Shown: positions 27,016 through 36,031 of the stretch, piece by piece | Layout of the letters: each line of letters starts with the position of its first letter | How positions within the stretch are numbered: position 1 is the stretch's first letter | Assembly: GCA_037200685.1 (NCBI GenBank) | Contig: JBBCIG010000012.1 | Span: 1 to 64,000 of the forward strand | DNA length: 64,000 bases | Direction: 5' to 3' | DNA from: JAJKIP01 sp037200685 | Lineage (GTDB): Bacteria; Bacteroidota; Bacteroidia; Chitinophagales; Chitinophagaceae | The notes under the pieces: model-generated | Told to the model about the DNA's origin: nothing | What the model saw: only the letters and a program-made list of their open reading frames with translations | Databases searched by the model: none | Made by a program: the position numbers and the translations under genes

Positions 27016-27816
27016 ATGCACCAGCCGCTGTCCCGGGTCATCAAATCATTTTTTCTTATTGCATCGCTGCTTATCTCCCAGGCTGCTTTTTGCTGGGGAA
27101 TTACCGGTCACCGGGTGGTGGCGGAGGTAGCGCAAAGTCATTTATCCAAAAAAGCGAAGAAGGAGCTGCAAAAGATTATCGGGAAAGAAACACTGGCCTG
27201 GTGGGCCAACTGGCCGGATTTTATAAAGTCCGATACGACCTGGAACTATGCATCCAAATGGCATTATGTAGACCTGCCCGGGCATATGGGAAAGGAAGCT
27301 TTCATCTCCGAATTGAAAAAACTGCCGGGTGAAAATTTGTACACGCAAATACCTGCGATGGTGGCGCAGCTAAAGGATAAATCGCTGCCGGTAGAGAAAA
27401 GAAGAATAGCCCTCGCCTTCCTTATTCACTTTATCGGTGACCTGCACCAGCCCTTGCATGTGGGCAGGGATGAAGATGAAGGCGGGAATAAAATCGTGGT
27501 GTATTGGTTTAATGACAAAACGAACCTTCATTCGGTTTGGGATAATATACTCGTTGAATACCAGAAATATAGTTTTTCCGAATACGCAAGAATAATAGAC
27601 ATCGCCAGCCCGGAACAGGTAGAAGCATGGCAATCTTCATCATTGGAAGACTGGTTTTACGAGTCGCATGTATTGTCGGATTCCATTTATGATGCGACCC
27701 CCACGGAATCAAAACTTAGCTATAAGTATAATTATCAATTCCAGAAAATCCTGGATCAACAGCTATTAAAAGGTGGACTGAGGCTGGCTGCGCTGCTGAA
27801 TGAGGCATTTAAATAA
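27016..27816 (+). CDS. Secreted S1/P1-type nuclease
   Basis: 266 residues with a signal peptide ending just before CWGITGHRVV; the tryptophan after cleavage and the following His are zinc ligands in this family. Other trinuclear-zinc motifs are visible: NWPDFI, KWHYVDLP, HFIGDLHQPLHVG and the distal D/H residues in DEGGNKIVV. The enzyme should degrade single-stranded DNA and RNA in the periplasm or outside the cell, giving nucleotides and phosphate. Monocistronic. Confidence 0.95.
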   Translation: MHQPLSRVIKSFFLIASLLISQAAFCWGITGHRVVAEVAQSHLSKKAKKELQKIIGKETLAWWANWPDFIKSDTTWNYASKWHYVDLPGHMGKEAFISELKKLPGENLYTQIPAMVAQLKDKSLPVEKRRIALAFLIHFIGDLHQPLHVGRDEDEGGNKIVVYWFNDKTNLHSVWDNILVEYQKYSFSEYARIIDIASPEQVEAWQSSSLEDWFYESHVLSDSIYDATPTESKLSYKYNYQFQKILDQQLLKGGLRLAALLNEAFK

Positions 27817-27888
27817 TCTTATTCACACCGGTAAAGAAAATGCGGTTACCCGACCATAAGTTTTGTGTACATTTACTAAAAATAACGT

Positions 27889-28258
27889 ATGAAGATTTTT
27901 GTAGCCGGACTGCCCTATGATCTTGATGACGCTGAACTTATTGAGATATTCGAAAAGTTCGGTACGATCGCTTCCGCTAAAGTAGCCATGGACAGAGAGA
28001 CTGGCAAAAGCAAAGGCTTCGGCTTTGTAGATATGCCCAACGATAGTGAAGCAAGAGAAGCTATTGATGGATTGAATGAAATTTCATTAGGTAAAAAACC
28101 ATTGATCGTGAAAGAAGCCGAAGAACGCCAGGGGCGGCGGCGGTGGTAACAGCGGCGGATTCCGTGACAGGCCTAATAACAGTGGCGGTGGTGGTAACAG
28201 AAATTATCCTCCAAGATTTACCAATAACAGGGACAGGGACCGGGATCGCCGTGGTTAA
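27889..28258 (+). pseudogene. Glycine-rich RRM RNA-binding protein, frameshifted tail
   Basis: Residues 1-83 are a complete RNA recognition motif: RNP2 in KIFVAGLPY and RNP1 in KGFGFVDM. The frame then hits a stop at 28147-28149. If one G is removed from the GGGG at 28131-28134, the frame continues through a Gly/Asn/Arg-rich tail (NSGGFRDRPNN, then NRDRDRDRRG) to a stop at 28256-28258, giving 122 residues, the normal layout of Bacteroidota RNA-binding proteins of this type. I annotate the whole span. The truncated 86-residue RRM alone could still fold. Confidence 0.85.
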
Positions 28259-28328
28259 ATAAGTAGACCTGTAAACTTCCTTTGGATAATTAACCGACAA
28301 GATTTACTTCTCATTTAAAATTGTTGCA

Positions 28329-29129
28329 ATGACCTCATTCTTTAAGACCCGTCTCATGGTCTTATCAGCATTTCTCCTATTCGCTTTTTCTTTCACTGCC
28401 AGTGCGATGAATGAAAAACCTGCCCAGGAATATTATCAAATAAGAGTTTATCATTTTGCAACTACTGAACAGGAAACTATTCTTGACAATTATTTAAAAG
28501 ATGCTTACCTGCCCGCTTTGCATAAAGCAGGTATAAAAAATGTGGGAGTTTTTAAAGTACTCACTAATGATACAGCAGCGGATAAAAAAATTTATGTTTT
28601 TTTCGCCGCATCATCGCTGGATAAATTAACAGGCTTGCCCCAGCAATTCCAAAAAGATGCTGTGTATGTAGCGGCGGCAAAAGAATATATGGACGCCGCT
28701 TATGATCATCCTTCTTTCGCAAGAATGGAAACTATTTTATTAAAAGCATTTCCTCTTGCTCCTCAAATGAACTTGCCTGCATTAAAAAGTGATAAAAAAG
28801 AAAGAGTCTATGAGCTGCGCAGCTATGAAGGGGCAACGGAAAAATTATATGAAAAAAAGGTAGAGATGTTTAACAAGGGTGGAGAAATTCCTCTTTTCAA
28901 ACGCCTGAATTTTAATGGCGTGTTTTATGCGAGTGTGCTGAGCGGCAGCCGTATGCCCAACCTGATGTATATGACAACTTTTGAAAATATGGCGGACAGG
29001 ACTACACATTGGGACAATTTTAAAAATGATGCGGAGTGGAAAAAACTATCGGGCCTGGCAGAGTACCAGCATACTGTTTCGAAAGCGGATATCATTTTTG
29101 TACGCCCAACCGAGTATTCTGATTTCTAA
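28329..29129 (+). CDS. Secreted NIPSNAP-family protein
   Basis: 266 residues with a signal peptide (LLFAFSFTASA) and two NIPSNAP-like dimeric alpha+beta barrel units: YYQIRVYHFATTEQE at about 35 and VYELRSYEGATEKLY at about 158, the latter with the typical ELRxY motif. NIPSNAP proteins have no settled bacterial function; secreted versions accompany sugar or glycoside catabolism genes in Bacteroidota. The ThuA-like gene 53 bp downstream on the same strand supports such a context. Confidence 0.88.
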   Translation: MTSFFKTRLMVLSAFLLFAFSFTASAMNEKPAQEYYQIRVYHFATTEQETILDNYLKDAYLPALHKAGIKNVGVFKVLTNDTAADKKIYVFFAASSLDKLTGLPQQFQKDAVYVAAAKEYMDAAYDHPSFARMETILLKAFPLAPQMNLPALKSDKKERVYELRSYEGATEKLYEKKVEMFNKGGEIPLFKRLNFNGVFYASVLSGSRMPNLMYMTTFENMADRTTHWDNFKNDAEWKKLSGLAEYQHTVSKADIIFVRPTEYSDF

Positions 29130-29182
29130 AAACCCTTTATAGAAAATTCTATACTTTCATCCACCAAAAATAAATTTGCTAT

Positions 29183-29941
29183 ATGAAATGCTTCCGCTTA
29201 GTTGTATTACTCCTGGTATTCCAGGCTTTTTTCTGCTCCATCGCATCAGCGCAAAAACAATTTAAAGTATTATTAGTAGCTGCAACAAATGGCTGGCGCC
29301 ATGAATCGGTGCATGCCGGTGTTTTAGCGATACAGGAATTGGGTGTCAAAAATTTTTTTGATGTTGTCTATTATGAAAACCCAAAAGGTATTAATGATAA
29401 ATATTTAGAACAATTCCAGGTAGTCATTTTTTTATGCACTACCGGTGACATACTTGACAGCGCACAGCAAAAAGCGATGGAAAGATTTATCCAGGCAGGA
29501 AAAGGGTTCGTGGGCATTCACAGCGCATCAGATACAGAATATGATTGGCCATGGTATACCAAACTGGTGGGCCGTATGTTTAAAATACATCCTGCTGTAC
29601 AATCAGCTAAATTAAGAGTGATTGACAAAACATTTCCTGGTTTAGAAGGTTTTGTTGACAGGGTATGGACTGACGAATGGTACGATTTTCAACCGGAAAC
29701 CATTTCAGGATTAAATTATGTGTTGAGTGTTGATGAAACGACCTACAACCCAAAAGTGCAATGGGGTGAAAAGAAAAGTGATGGTATGGGAAAGTTGCAC
29801 CCAATTGCCTGGTACCATAATTATGATGGCGGCCGTTCTTTTTATACAGCGCTGGGCCATTTACCAACAAACTTTAGCGATCCCGCATTTTTGAACCACC
29901 TGTATGCAGGTATTCTCTGGGCTGCGACCGGGAAAAAATAA
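29183..29941 (+). CDS. Secreted ThuA-domain protein
   Basis: 252 residues with a signal peptide ending near SIASAQ and one ThuA (trehalose-utilisation A-like, glutamine-amidotransferase-like fold) domain. Typical segments are FKVLLVAATNGWRHES, GKGFVGIHSASDTE, HPIAWYHNYDGGRSFYTALG and LYAGILWAATG. ThuA-like proteins have been linked to trehalose and other disaccharide metabolism; the reaction here is not known. Likely co-transcribed with the NIPSNAP gene. Confidence 0.92.
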   Translation: MKCFRLVVLLLVFQAFFCSIASAQKQFKVLLVAATNGWRHESVHAGVLAIQELGVKNFFDVVYYENPKGINDKYLEQFQVVIFLCTTGDILDSAQQKAMERFIQAGKGFVGIHSASDTEYDWPWYTKLVGRMFKIHPAVQSAKLRVIDKTFPGLEGFVDRVWTDEWYDFQPETISGLNYVLSVDETTYNPKVQWGEKKSDGMGKLHPIAWYHNYDGGRSFYTALGHLPTNFSDPAFLNHLYAGILWAATGKK

Positions 29942-29958
29942 TTGCTGATTATAGTAGT

Positions 29959-29992
29959 ACGATGGCACGGTTTGTAATCGTGCCATCGTTGT
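29959..29992 (+). terminator. Hairpin downstream of the ThuA gene
   Basis: An 11-bp perfect stem (ACGATGGCACG / CGTGCCATCGT) with a 9-base loop sits 18 bp after the ThuA stop. The T-tract is weak, so termination strength is uncertain. Confidence 0.6.
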
Positions 29993-30017
29993 TAGTAGCC
30001 ATTCCAACTTTTTTATT

Positions 30018-30544
30018 ATGAGAAAAATAATACTACAACTGGCGGTTAGCCTTGACAGTTTTATAGAAGGCCCGAACGGGGAGTTTGACTGGTGTTTTAC
30101 GGATGATGATTATGGCATGACTGATTTTCTCAATCGTATTGATGCCATTTTCATCGGTCGCAAAAGTTATGAAGTCGCATTAACCATGGGTGGATCCACG
30201 CCACCAGGGTTCCAAAAATAAAAGAATATATTTTTTCCGATACATTAAAATCAGCAGAAGGCGATCGTGTAATAGTGAAAGGAAATATTGAAGAAGAAGT
30301 CAATGCTATAAAAAATCAGCAAGGAAAAGATATCTGGTTATATGGCGGCGCCACACTTACTTCATCTTTAATTAACCTCGGTCTTGTAGATGAAATGGCT
30401 TTAGCTGTTCATCCTGTTTTATTAGGAGCAGGCAAGCCGTTATTTCAACACCTTCCGCAACGAATAAAACTGAAATTGATAAGCAGCAAAGAATACCCCA
30501 GCGGACTTGTTATGCTATCTTATCAATTTTTAAAAAACACTTAA
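30018..30544 (+). pseudogene. Dihydrofolate reductase-like (RibD C-terminal) protein, frameshifted
   Basis: The first part (ILQLAVSLDSFIEGPNGEFD, IFIGRKSYE) and the second (DIWLYGGATLTSSLINLGLV, VHPVLLGAGKPLF) together make one RibD-C/DHFR-like protein of about 175 residues. The frame breaks at about 30209-30214: one base, probably a C in TTCC, is missing. Adding it gives exactly 176 codons and restores FPKIKEYIFSDTLK. The family binds NADPH and reduces pteridine- or pyrimidine-like substrates; small members of this kind have no settled role. Confidence 0.85.
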
Positions 30545-30862
30545 AATAAGGGAAATTGTGTAGTTAGGCCGCTACAGTATTGCAGGTGGAAATCATACGC
30601 AAAGTCGGAAGAATGTACTATTTTTTGGAGTTGCTGTTTGTCGTTTCTTTGTGGTGTTGATGAGGGTATAAAAGCCCGGCCGTTGAAATCCTAGAAAAAC
30701 CCAAGATCCAGTATCCCAATTAATTTTGAATGAAAACCGTCCACCCGTCTCGTTAGAGCGAGACGGTAATTTTGAAATCCTTGTCCGTGAAAACCATAGA
30801 TTGATCACTTAACGTTACTGTAAAATAAATGGGGAGTTAACCGATTCGCTCCTTATTATCCA
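30545..30862. other. Unassigned stretch with strong hairpins
   Basis: I recognise no protein. On the plus strand there is an 8-bp hairpin at 30749-30770 (CCGTCTCG / CGAGACGG), and the stretch ends at a good terminator. It could be a small RNA gene or a decayed fragment. A 71-codon frame on the minus strand (30593-30808) has no family resemblance I can name. Confidence 0.4.
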
Positions 30863-30898
30863 GGGGAGATAGTTTCAACTATCCCCCTTCTTTTTTTT
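30863..30898 (+). terminator. Intrinsic terminator
   Basis: A GGGGAGATAGTT / AACTATCCCC hairpin followed by a run of eight or more thymines on the plus strand. It is more than 300 bp after the last gene stop, so it may end an unrecognised RNA. Confidence 0.75.
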
Positions 30899-31010
30899 AT
30901 CATGTCCCTTCTCGTTATGCCCCGGTATAACTCTTCACTTCTGAAATAAGTTTTTCTTATCCTCCTTTCAATAATTATCTTTAGCCTTCTTACAAAAAGA
31001 TTGCTTCAAT

Positions 31011-31877
31011 ATGAAAAAACAACTGCTGTTCGTTTTCGCCACACTTCTTTTTTTACCAATGATTATTTTTTCCCAAACAGGAAAAGTATACGACAACCTT
31101 ACGATGTCCAGCAAACTTTTAAAGATGGAAAGAAAATATGCCGTATACCTGCCGCCGGACTACGAAAATTCAGAACGCAGTTATCCTGTATTGTACCTGT
31201 TGCATGGCGGTGGTGATGACCAAACTGGTTGGGTGCAATTTGGAGAAGTATTGCATATCGTGGATAAAGCGATTAATGAGGGAAAAGCAACGCCTATGAT
31301 CATCATCATGCCGGATGCTAACACCGGAACGAGAGGTTATTCTAATAATGCAACAGGCACATGGCGTTACGAAGATTTCTTCTTTGAAGAATTAATGCCA
31401 TTTGTAGAAAAGAAATACCGCATTAAAGCGGAAAAAAAATACAGGGCCATTTCCGGTTTGTCGATGGGTGGCGATGGATCATTTACTTACGCACTGCACC
31501 ACCCGGAATTATTTTCAGCAGCCTGCCCTATGAGCGCCGCTACCGGGCCAATGACATTGGAAGAAGCAACAACAAGGTTACGCAGGGAAACACCAGCCAT
31601 ACAAGATTCATTGATCGAAAAATTTTATAAACGTCAAAGTGTATTAAGTCTTGTTAACAATGTGTCTGACAGTTTGAAAAAAACAGTCCGCTGGTATATT
31701 GATTGCGGCGATGATGATTTTTTATTTGAGGGAAATTCGTTAGTGCATATCGCCTTTCGCAAAAAACAAATACCGCATGAATTTCGGATCAGGGATGGCG
31801 CACATAACTGGACGTACTGGCGGGCATCGTTGCCCGAGGTGCTCGAGTTTATTTCAAAAGGGTTTCATCAATTTTAG
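31011..31877 (+). CDS. Secreted esterase (Esterase D / enterochelin esterase-like)
   Basis: 288 residues with a signal peptide ending near IIFSQ. Alpha/beta-hydrolase of the putative-esterase family: YLLHGGGDDQTGW (oxyanion hole), nucleophile Ser151 in SGLSMGG, and a C-terminal histidine in RDGAHNWTYW. Related enzymes include feruloyl/acetyl xylan esterases and S-formylglutathione hydrolase-like proteins. With the signal peptide, de-esterification of polysaccharide substituents is plausible but unproven. Monocistronic. Confidence 0.9.
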   Translation: MKKQLLFVFATLLFLPMIIFSQTGKVYDNLTMSSKLLKMERKYAVYLPPDYENSERSYPVLYLLHGGGDDQTGWVQFGEVLHIVDKAINEGKATPMIIIMPDANTGTRGYSNNATGTWRYEDFFFEELMPFVEKKYRIKAEKKYRAISGLSMGGDGSFTYALHHPELFSAACPMSAATGPMTLEEATTRLRRETPAIQDSLIEKFYKRQSVLSLVNNVSDSLKKTVRWYIDCGDDDFLFEGNSLVHIAFRKKQIPHEFRIRDGAHNWTYWRASLPEVLEFISKGFHQF

Positions 31878-31884
31878 AATATTG

Positions 31885-31955
31885 TTCCCACAAAGACTCA
31901 AAGACTTAAAGCATTTTGTATAAGCATAATCGCTTCGTGTCTTTGTCGGAAATAA
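31885..31955. repeat. CACAAAGACTC-type inverted simple repeat
   Basis: Motif CACAAAGACTCAAAGAC followed by its rough complement CGTGTCTTTGTC, forming a long imperfect hairpin between the esterase and a small membrane-protein gene. A similar one lies at 33975-34073. Confidence 0.55.
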
Positions 31956-31958
31956 ATC

Positions 31959-32258
31959 CTACCAAAGTCCGTGGGGCACCTGCTTTGTTGACAAAGTATC
32001 CTGTATGATAACGTATGCAAGATTGCCCATAACGGGTACACAAATCACCACGATCATCCAGAAAACCCGGCGGGAAGGACTGATGGAATGGGAATAGATG
32101 ACCTGCAAAAGGGTTTTGAAATAAAAAACTAATACGAAAGCGGTGCCTGAGATGAGAAAAGTGTCTTTCACCACTTTATAATGTGGTAAAATAAACATAC
32201 CGATAGCAAACAATAAAGCCCCTATTCCTAACAACCACAATAACTTAAGATTCTTCAT
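31959..32258 (-). CDS. Small membrane protein, PLDc_N-like
   Basis: 99 residues with three hydrophobic helices. The last helix, in RRVFWMIVVICVPVMGNLAY, resembles the phospholipase-D-nuclease N-terminal (PLDc_N) small membrane domain with its conserved W and PxxG. The function of stand-alone versions is unknown. Confidence 0.65.
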   Translation of the reverse strand: MKNLKLLWLLGIGALLFAIGMFILPHYKVVKDTFLISGTAFVLVFYFKTLLQVIYSHSISPSRRVFWMIVVICVPVMGNLAYVIIQDTLSTKQVPHGLW

Positions 32259-32302
32259 AACCGCTATTTGTAACTTATCACTTCACAAATTGTGCCTTTT
32301 TG

Positions 32303-32382
32303 TTGAGCAATGAACGGGACGATGAACGGAGCGTCGCAAGGGACGATGATCAGGGAACCGCAGTTCGGCTCCGCTCACTACT
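32303..32382. repeat. R1 dispersed repeat, copy 4 (diverged)
   Basis: A degenerate R1 copy with GATGAACGGAGCGTCGCAA and GGGACGATGATCAG, between divergent genes. Confidence 0.6.
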
Positions 32383-32515
32383 GGCAAATAATAATATTCG
32401 TAATTCTACTAATACCTTCCTACTTAGCCACATTTTTTTCACACTACGACGTGAATAGCGATTAGCAATCTTCAGCAATCGTACCTTTCGCCATTAACGA
32501 ACTAAAATTTATTGT

Positions 32516-33661
32516 ATGAGAAATTGTGCCACCCGCTTTCTATTCCTATCCGCGATAGTGTTGAATAGTGTTTTATTATCTGCGCAGGATAATTTTCCAT
32601 TGAAGTATGCGAACTCCACTGTTTGCGCCGGTATAGAAGTTGGCTCAAAAGGTGTAAAGCTGAGTGTAGTGGAAATTGGTAAAAATGCGAAAGTCAACGG
32701 CTCTTTCAATGCATTGAAAGATTCATCGGTGAATACGGACTTCATTACTTTCTCTCAACCTACGTTCGATGCGACGCTGAAAGGATTTTCTGATATGTAT
32801 TCAACAGCGACCACGAAATATAAAATACTCCCGGAAAATGTGTACACTGTTATCAGCAGCGGTGTAAAAATGCAGGCCGAAAAAGAAGGCAAGTCAAAAA
32901 TGGTGAGCACCCTGATCGATTCGTTCCGGTTAAAAGTAAAAGAACCGAAACGCCAGGTGGAAGTGATTGATGTAATGGGTGAAGCCCGTCTATCACATCT
33001 TGGCATTGTGCCCGATGACAGAAGGTATACTACTTTCCTTATTGATATCGGCAGTGGTAATGCAAAAGGCGGTTATTTCCCTTATGGCAATACAAAAGAT
33101 TTCAAACTCTTTCAACTGAACTGGGGAACAAAGAGTGTGACCAATGAAGCAGAAAAAAGATGCGCTGAAGATGATAAAACGCTGGCGAATTATTCAAAAC
33201 AATTATACCGTGTGTTGCTTACAGCGGAAAATACAGAACTCACTTATGCCGTAAACTCCAGCGGCGCTTACCCGTTGAGTGATTACATCGCTTTCAGCGG
33301 TGGTATTGCCTGGTCTGTCGCTACGTTGTTGCATCCTGAAATGATTGATCGTTCCGTGATAACTGTAAACTTTGATGAAATGACAAAATTCGCCGATGAC
33401 CTTTATAAAAATTTTGGTTCTTTATCTGAAGAATCTCTCGTAAGTACTATAAAAGACAGGAACATTGATAAAAGTGTAGCTTCAAAAGAAATCAAAAGAG
33501 TGCACGGTGTATTCGATCAGCGTTCGTTGATGGCAGGCACCGGCCTTATGCTGAAGATCATGCGCCAGTTCGTTTCTATTTACGAGACTAAACAATTTTA
33601 TCTTGTAAAAAATGGCCAGGTAGGTTGGATATCTGCGTACGTAACGCAGAGCATGGAATAA
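32516..33661 (+). CDS. Secreted actin/ASKHA-fold protein resembling Ppx/GppA
   Basis: 381 residues with a signal peptide (FLSAIVLNSVLLSAQ). The remainder resembles the exopolyphosphatase/Hsp70/actin fold: a phosphate-1 motif in AGIEVGSKGVKLSVVEIG, a phosphate-2 motif in FLIDIGSGNAKGGYF and a possible adenosine motif in YIAFSGGIAWSV. Ppx/GppA enzymes cleave polyphosphate or pppGpp in the cytosol; export of such a fold is unusual because ATP is scarce outside. The DxGS metal and phosphate contacts appear kept, so phosphohydrolase activity on a periplasmic polyphosphate is conceivable (inference). Confidence 0.65.
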   Translation: MRNCATRFLFLSAIVLNSVLLSAQDNFPLKYANSTVCAGIEVGSKGVKLSVVEIGKNAKVNGSFNALKDSSVNTDFITFSQPTFDATLKGFSDMYSTATTKYKILPENVYTVISSGVKMQAEKEGKSKMVSTLIDSFRLKVKEPKRQVEVIDVMGEARLSHLGIVPDDRRYTTFLIDIGSGNAKGGYFPYGNTKDFKLFQLNWGTKSVTNEAEKRCAEDDKTLANYSKQLYRVLLTAENTELTYAVNSSGAYPLSDYIAFSGGIAWSVATLLHPEMIDRSVITVNFDEMTKFADDLYKNFGSLSEESLVSTIKDRNIDKSVASKEIKRVHGVFDQRSLMAGTGLMLKIMRQFVSIYETKQFYLVKNGQVGWISAYVTQSME

Positions 33662-33704
33662 CCGATCGACATTTTCAACTTCATTTCTTAATAATTGCAA
33701 GGAT

Positions 33705-33729
33705 GCCGGAACTCTGTTCCGGCTTTTTT
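33705..33729 (+). terminator. Strong intrinsic terminator
   Basis: A perfect 8-bp stem GCCGGAAC / GTTCCGGC with a 3-base loop and six thymines, 44 bp after the Ppx-like gene. Confidence 0.9.
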
Positions 33730-33737
33730 ATTATTAA

Positions 33738-33826
33738 CCCAACTGCATTGCTATGCACAGCATCCCGTGGACTAGCATCGGCTGTTGCGGCGCTCCGTTC
33801 ATCTTCCTGTTCTTTACTCAGCATTT
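33738..33826. repeat. R1 dispersed repeat, copy 5
   Basis: R1 left part (ACTAGCATCGGCTGTTGC) joined to the second-type unit GCGCTCCGTTCATCTTCC to TTTACTCAGCA. It has only the internal unit of the long form, not the GTCGCACTC unit. Confidence 0.75.
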
Positions 33827-33850
33827 CAGAAATTCCCTTTTCAATTATAC

Positions 33851-33910
33851 TTTTCTAAAAGCTAGGGCTGTGTGGTGTTCCTCTCCTTTAGGAGAGGTTA
33901 GGTGAGGTTT
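33851..33910. repeat. R2 dispersed repeat
   Basis: Inverted R2: TTTTCTAAAAGCTAGGGCTG, TGTTCCTCTCC, then TTTAGGAGAGGTTAGGTGAG. It contains the CTCCTTTAGGAG palindrome. Confidence 0.65.
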
Positions 33911-33974
33911 CTCTTCAGTAATTGCGAAGCTTCCTATCGCTATTACTGCTGTTCATATTCTCAACCTTTAAGAC

Positions 33975-34073
33975 TATGAACCACTAAGCCACAGAGACAC
34001 AAAATCACAAAGAATTTTATTATTATAGAATCATTCTCAGTGCCTTTGTGACTTAGTGCCTTCGTGTTCCAAA
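33975..34073. repeat. CACTAAGCCAC-type inverted repeat
   Basis: CCACTAAGCCACAGAGACAC and, about 50 bases later, TTTGTGACTTAGTGCCTTCG form an imperfect hairpin. Noncoding, 100 bp upstream of the GMC oxidoreductase gene. Confidence 0.6.
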
Positions 34074-34179
34074 ACCAGGAAGATTTATAAGGAGATTGTG
34101 TGTATAAATACACTCTAAAAAAATCCGATAAAGAATAAATGATGCTTACTTTGTTTGCGATTAAAAGCTTGATTACTAT

Positions 34180-35926
34180 ATGGGAGACATCCAGGTAAAG
34201 AAACAACAGAAGAAATATGATGTGGTTATCGTAGGCTCCGGTGCTGGTGGCGGTATGGCTGCGTATGTATTGGCGAATGCAGGGTTAAAAGTTTGCCTCA
34301 TCGAAGCCGGCATGATGTACGATCCGCAAAAACATGTTACGCAATTAAAAAATCCATGGGAATCCCCGCGGCGTGGCGCCAATACAAAGTTTCGTTCATT
34401 CGGCGATTTTGACGCTTGCTATGGCGGCTGGGGACTAGATGGCGAACCTTTCACTAAAGAAGGCAATACGGACTGGATGTGGTTCCGGGCAAGAATGCTC
34501 GGTGGTAGGACCAATCACTGGGGCCGGATTTCATTGCGCTTTGGCCCAAAAGATTTTAAAAGAAAAAGCATTGATGGCCTCGGTGATGATTGGCCGATCG
34601 GTTACGAGGATGTAAAACCGTATTATGATAAAATAGAAAAACTAATTGGTGTATTTGGTAGTAACGAAGGATTGGAAAACGATCCGGATGGATTTTTCTT
34701 ACCGCCACCTAAGCCACGTCTCCACGAATTAATGATCAAAAAAGGAGCGGCGGCTACCGGTGTAAACGTAATCCCATCCCGGTTGTCCATACTTACTAAA
34801 AAAATAAATGACGACAGAGGCGAATGTTTTTTCTGCGGCCAGTGTAAACGCAATTGCAGTATGGCGAAAGCTGATTTTTCCGCGACGAATGTACTCATCT
34901 ATCCTGCAATGAAGACGGGCAATATAGATGTAGTGGCCAATGCAATGGCGAGAGAAGTGCTGACGGATAAAGTAACTGGTGTAGCTACAGGCGTTTCTTA
35001 TGTGGACAAAAATGATATGATGGAATACCAGGTGAGCGGTCGTGTGGTAATCGTTGCCGCCAGCGCCTGCGAAAGCGCCAGGTTATTATTGAATTCAAAA
35101 TCGCAACGGCATCCGAATGGTTTAGCGAACAGCAGTAATGTAGTGGGTAAATATCTGCATGATTCAACCGGTACCGATGTAGGCGGTGTGCTGCCCGATT
35201 TATTCGGAAGAAAAAGATACAATGAAGATGGTGTCGGTGGCGCACATATCTATTCACCCTGGTGGCTCGATAATAAAAAACTGGATTTCCCGAGAGGTTA
35301 TCATATTGAATACTTTGGCGGCATGACGCAGCCCAGCTATGGTTTTAGCGGAGGCATTGAAGGACTCAATGGAAAATACTCGGTGAATGGAAAACAAAAA
35401 GAAGCGGGGTGGCTATGGTAAATCATTAAAAGAAGATTACCGTTTCTTCTACGGCGCTTCGGTGGGTATGTCAGGCCGCGGCGAAGCGATACCAAGAGCG
35501 GATAATTATTGCGAGATAGATCCTGATATGGTGGATAAATATGGTATACCTGTATTACGCTTCAATGTGAAATGGAGTGATTATGAAATAAAGCAGGTGA
35601 AGCACATGAAAGAAACATTTAAAGAAATACTGCATAATATGGGCGCCGTGGTAACATGGGGCGGCGATGCGGATGCAAGCAACCAGTATGGTATTACTAA
35701 ACCGGGACAGATCATTCACGAAGGCGGTACGGTGCGAATGGGTAATGATGCGAAAAGCAGTGCGTTAAATAAATGGAGCCAGGCGCATGATTGTAAAAAT
35801 CTTTTCTGTGTAGATGGTGGCCAGTTTGTATCGCAGGCGGATAAAAATATTACCTGGACGATACTTGCATTGAGCATGCGGGCCAGTGAATATATTATTG
35901 ATGAAATGAAAAAACAGAATCTATAA
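34180..35926 (+). pseudogene. GMC-family oxidoreductase (gluconate 2-dehydrogenase large-subunit type), one frameshift
   Basis: FAD-binding oxidoreductase of about 581 residues. The Rossmann motif VVIVGSGAGGGMAAYVL is near the N-terminus, followed by LGGRTNHWGRIS and a CFFCGQCKRNC cysteine cluster; the C-terminal part has HEGGTVRMG and FCVDGGQFVSQADKN. The frame is broken at GGGG (35406-35409): removing one G joins QKEAG to GYGKSLKEDYR and gives exactly 582 codons. The adjacent subunit-3 gene supports a membrane-associated dehydrogenase of sugars or sugar acids. There is no signal peptide, so export would have to be with the Tat-targeted partner. Confidence 0.9.
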
Positions 35927-35929
35927 ATT

Positions 35930-36030
35930 GTTTATAGTTTTTTGTTTCTTATAACTGAAACTTTCTGACAGTGATAAAACACTTTTCTGTCAGAACCATA
36001 AACTAAAAACAACAAACCATAAACATCTCA
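35930..36030. repeat. Long imperfect inverted repeat between GMC and subunit-3 genes
   Basis: An inner stem (TTTCTGACAG / CTGTCAGAA) lies inside outer arms of TTTATAG/TTTTGTTT against AAACAACAAACCATAAAC. It occupies the whole 105-bp intercistronic gap, suggesting an RNA structure that sets relative expression or stability, or just a simple repeat insertion. Confidence 0.6.
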
Positions 36031-36031
36031 T

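Noticed and set aside
30593..30808. 71-codon frame on the minus strand as a gene
   Set aside because: No family resemblance, no signal for start, and it overlaps hairpins; left as unassigned DNA.
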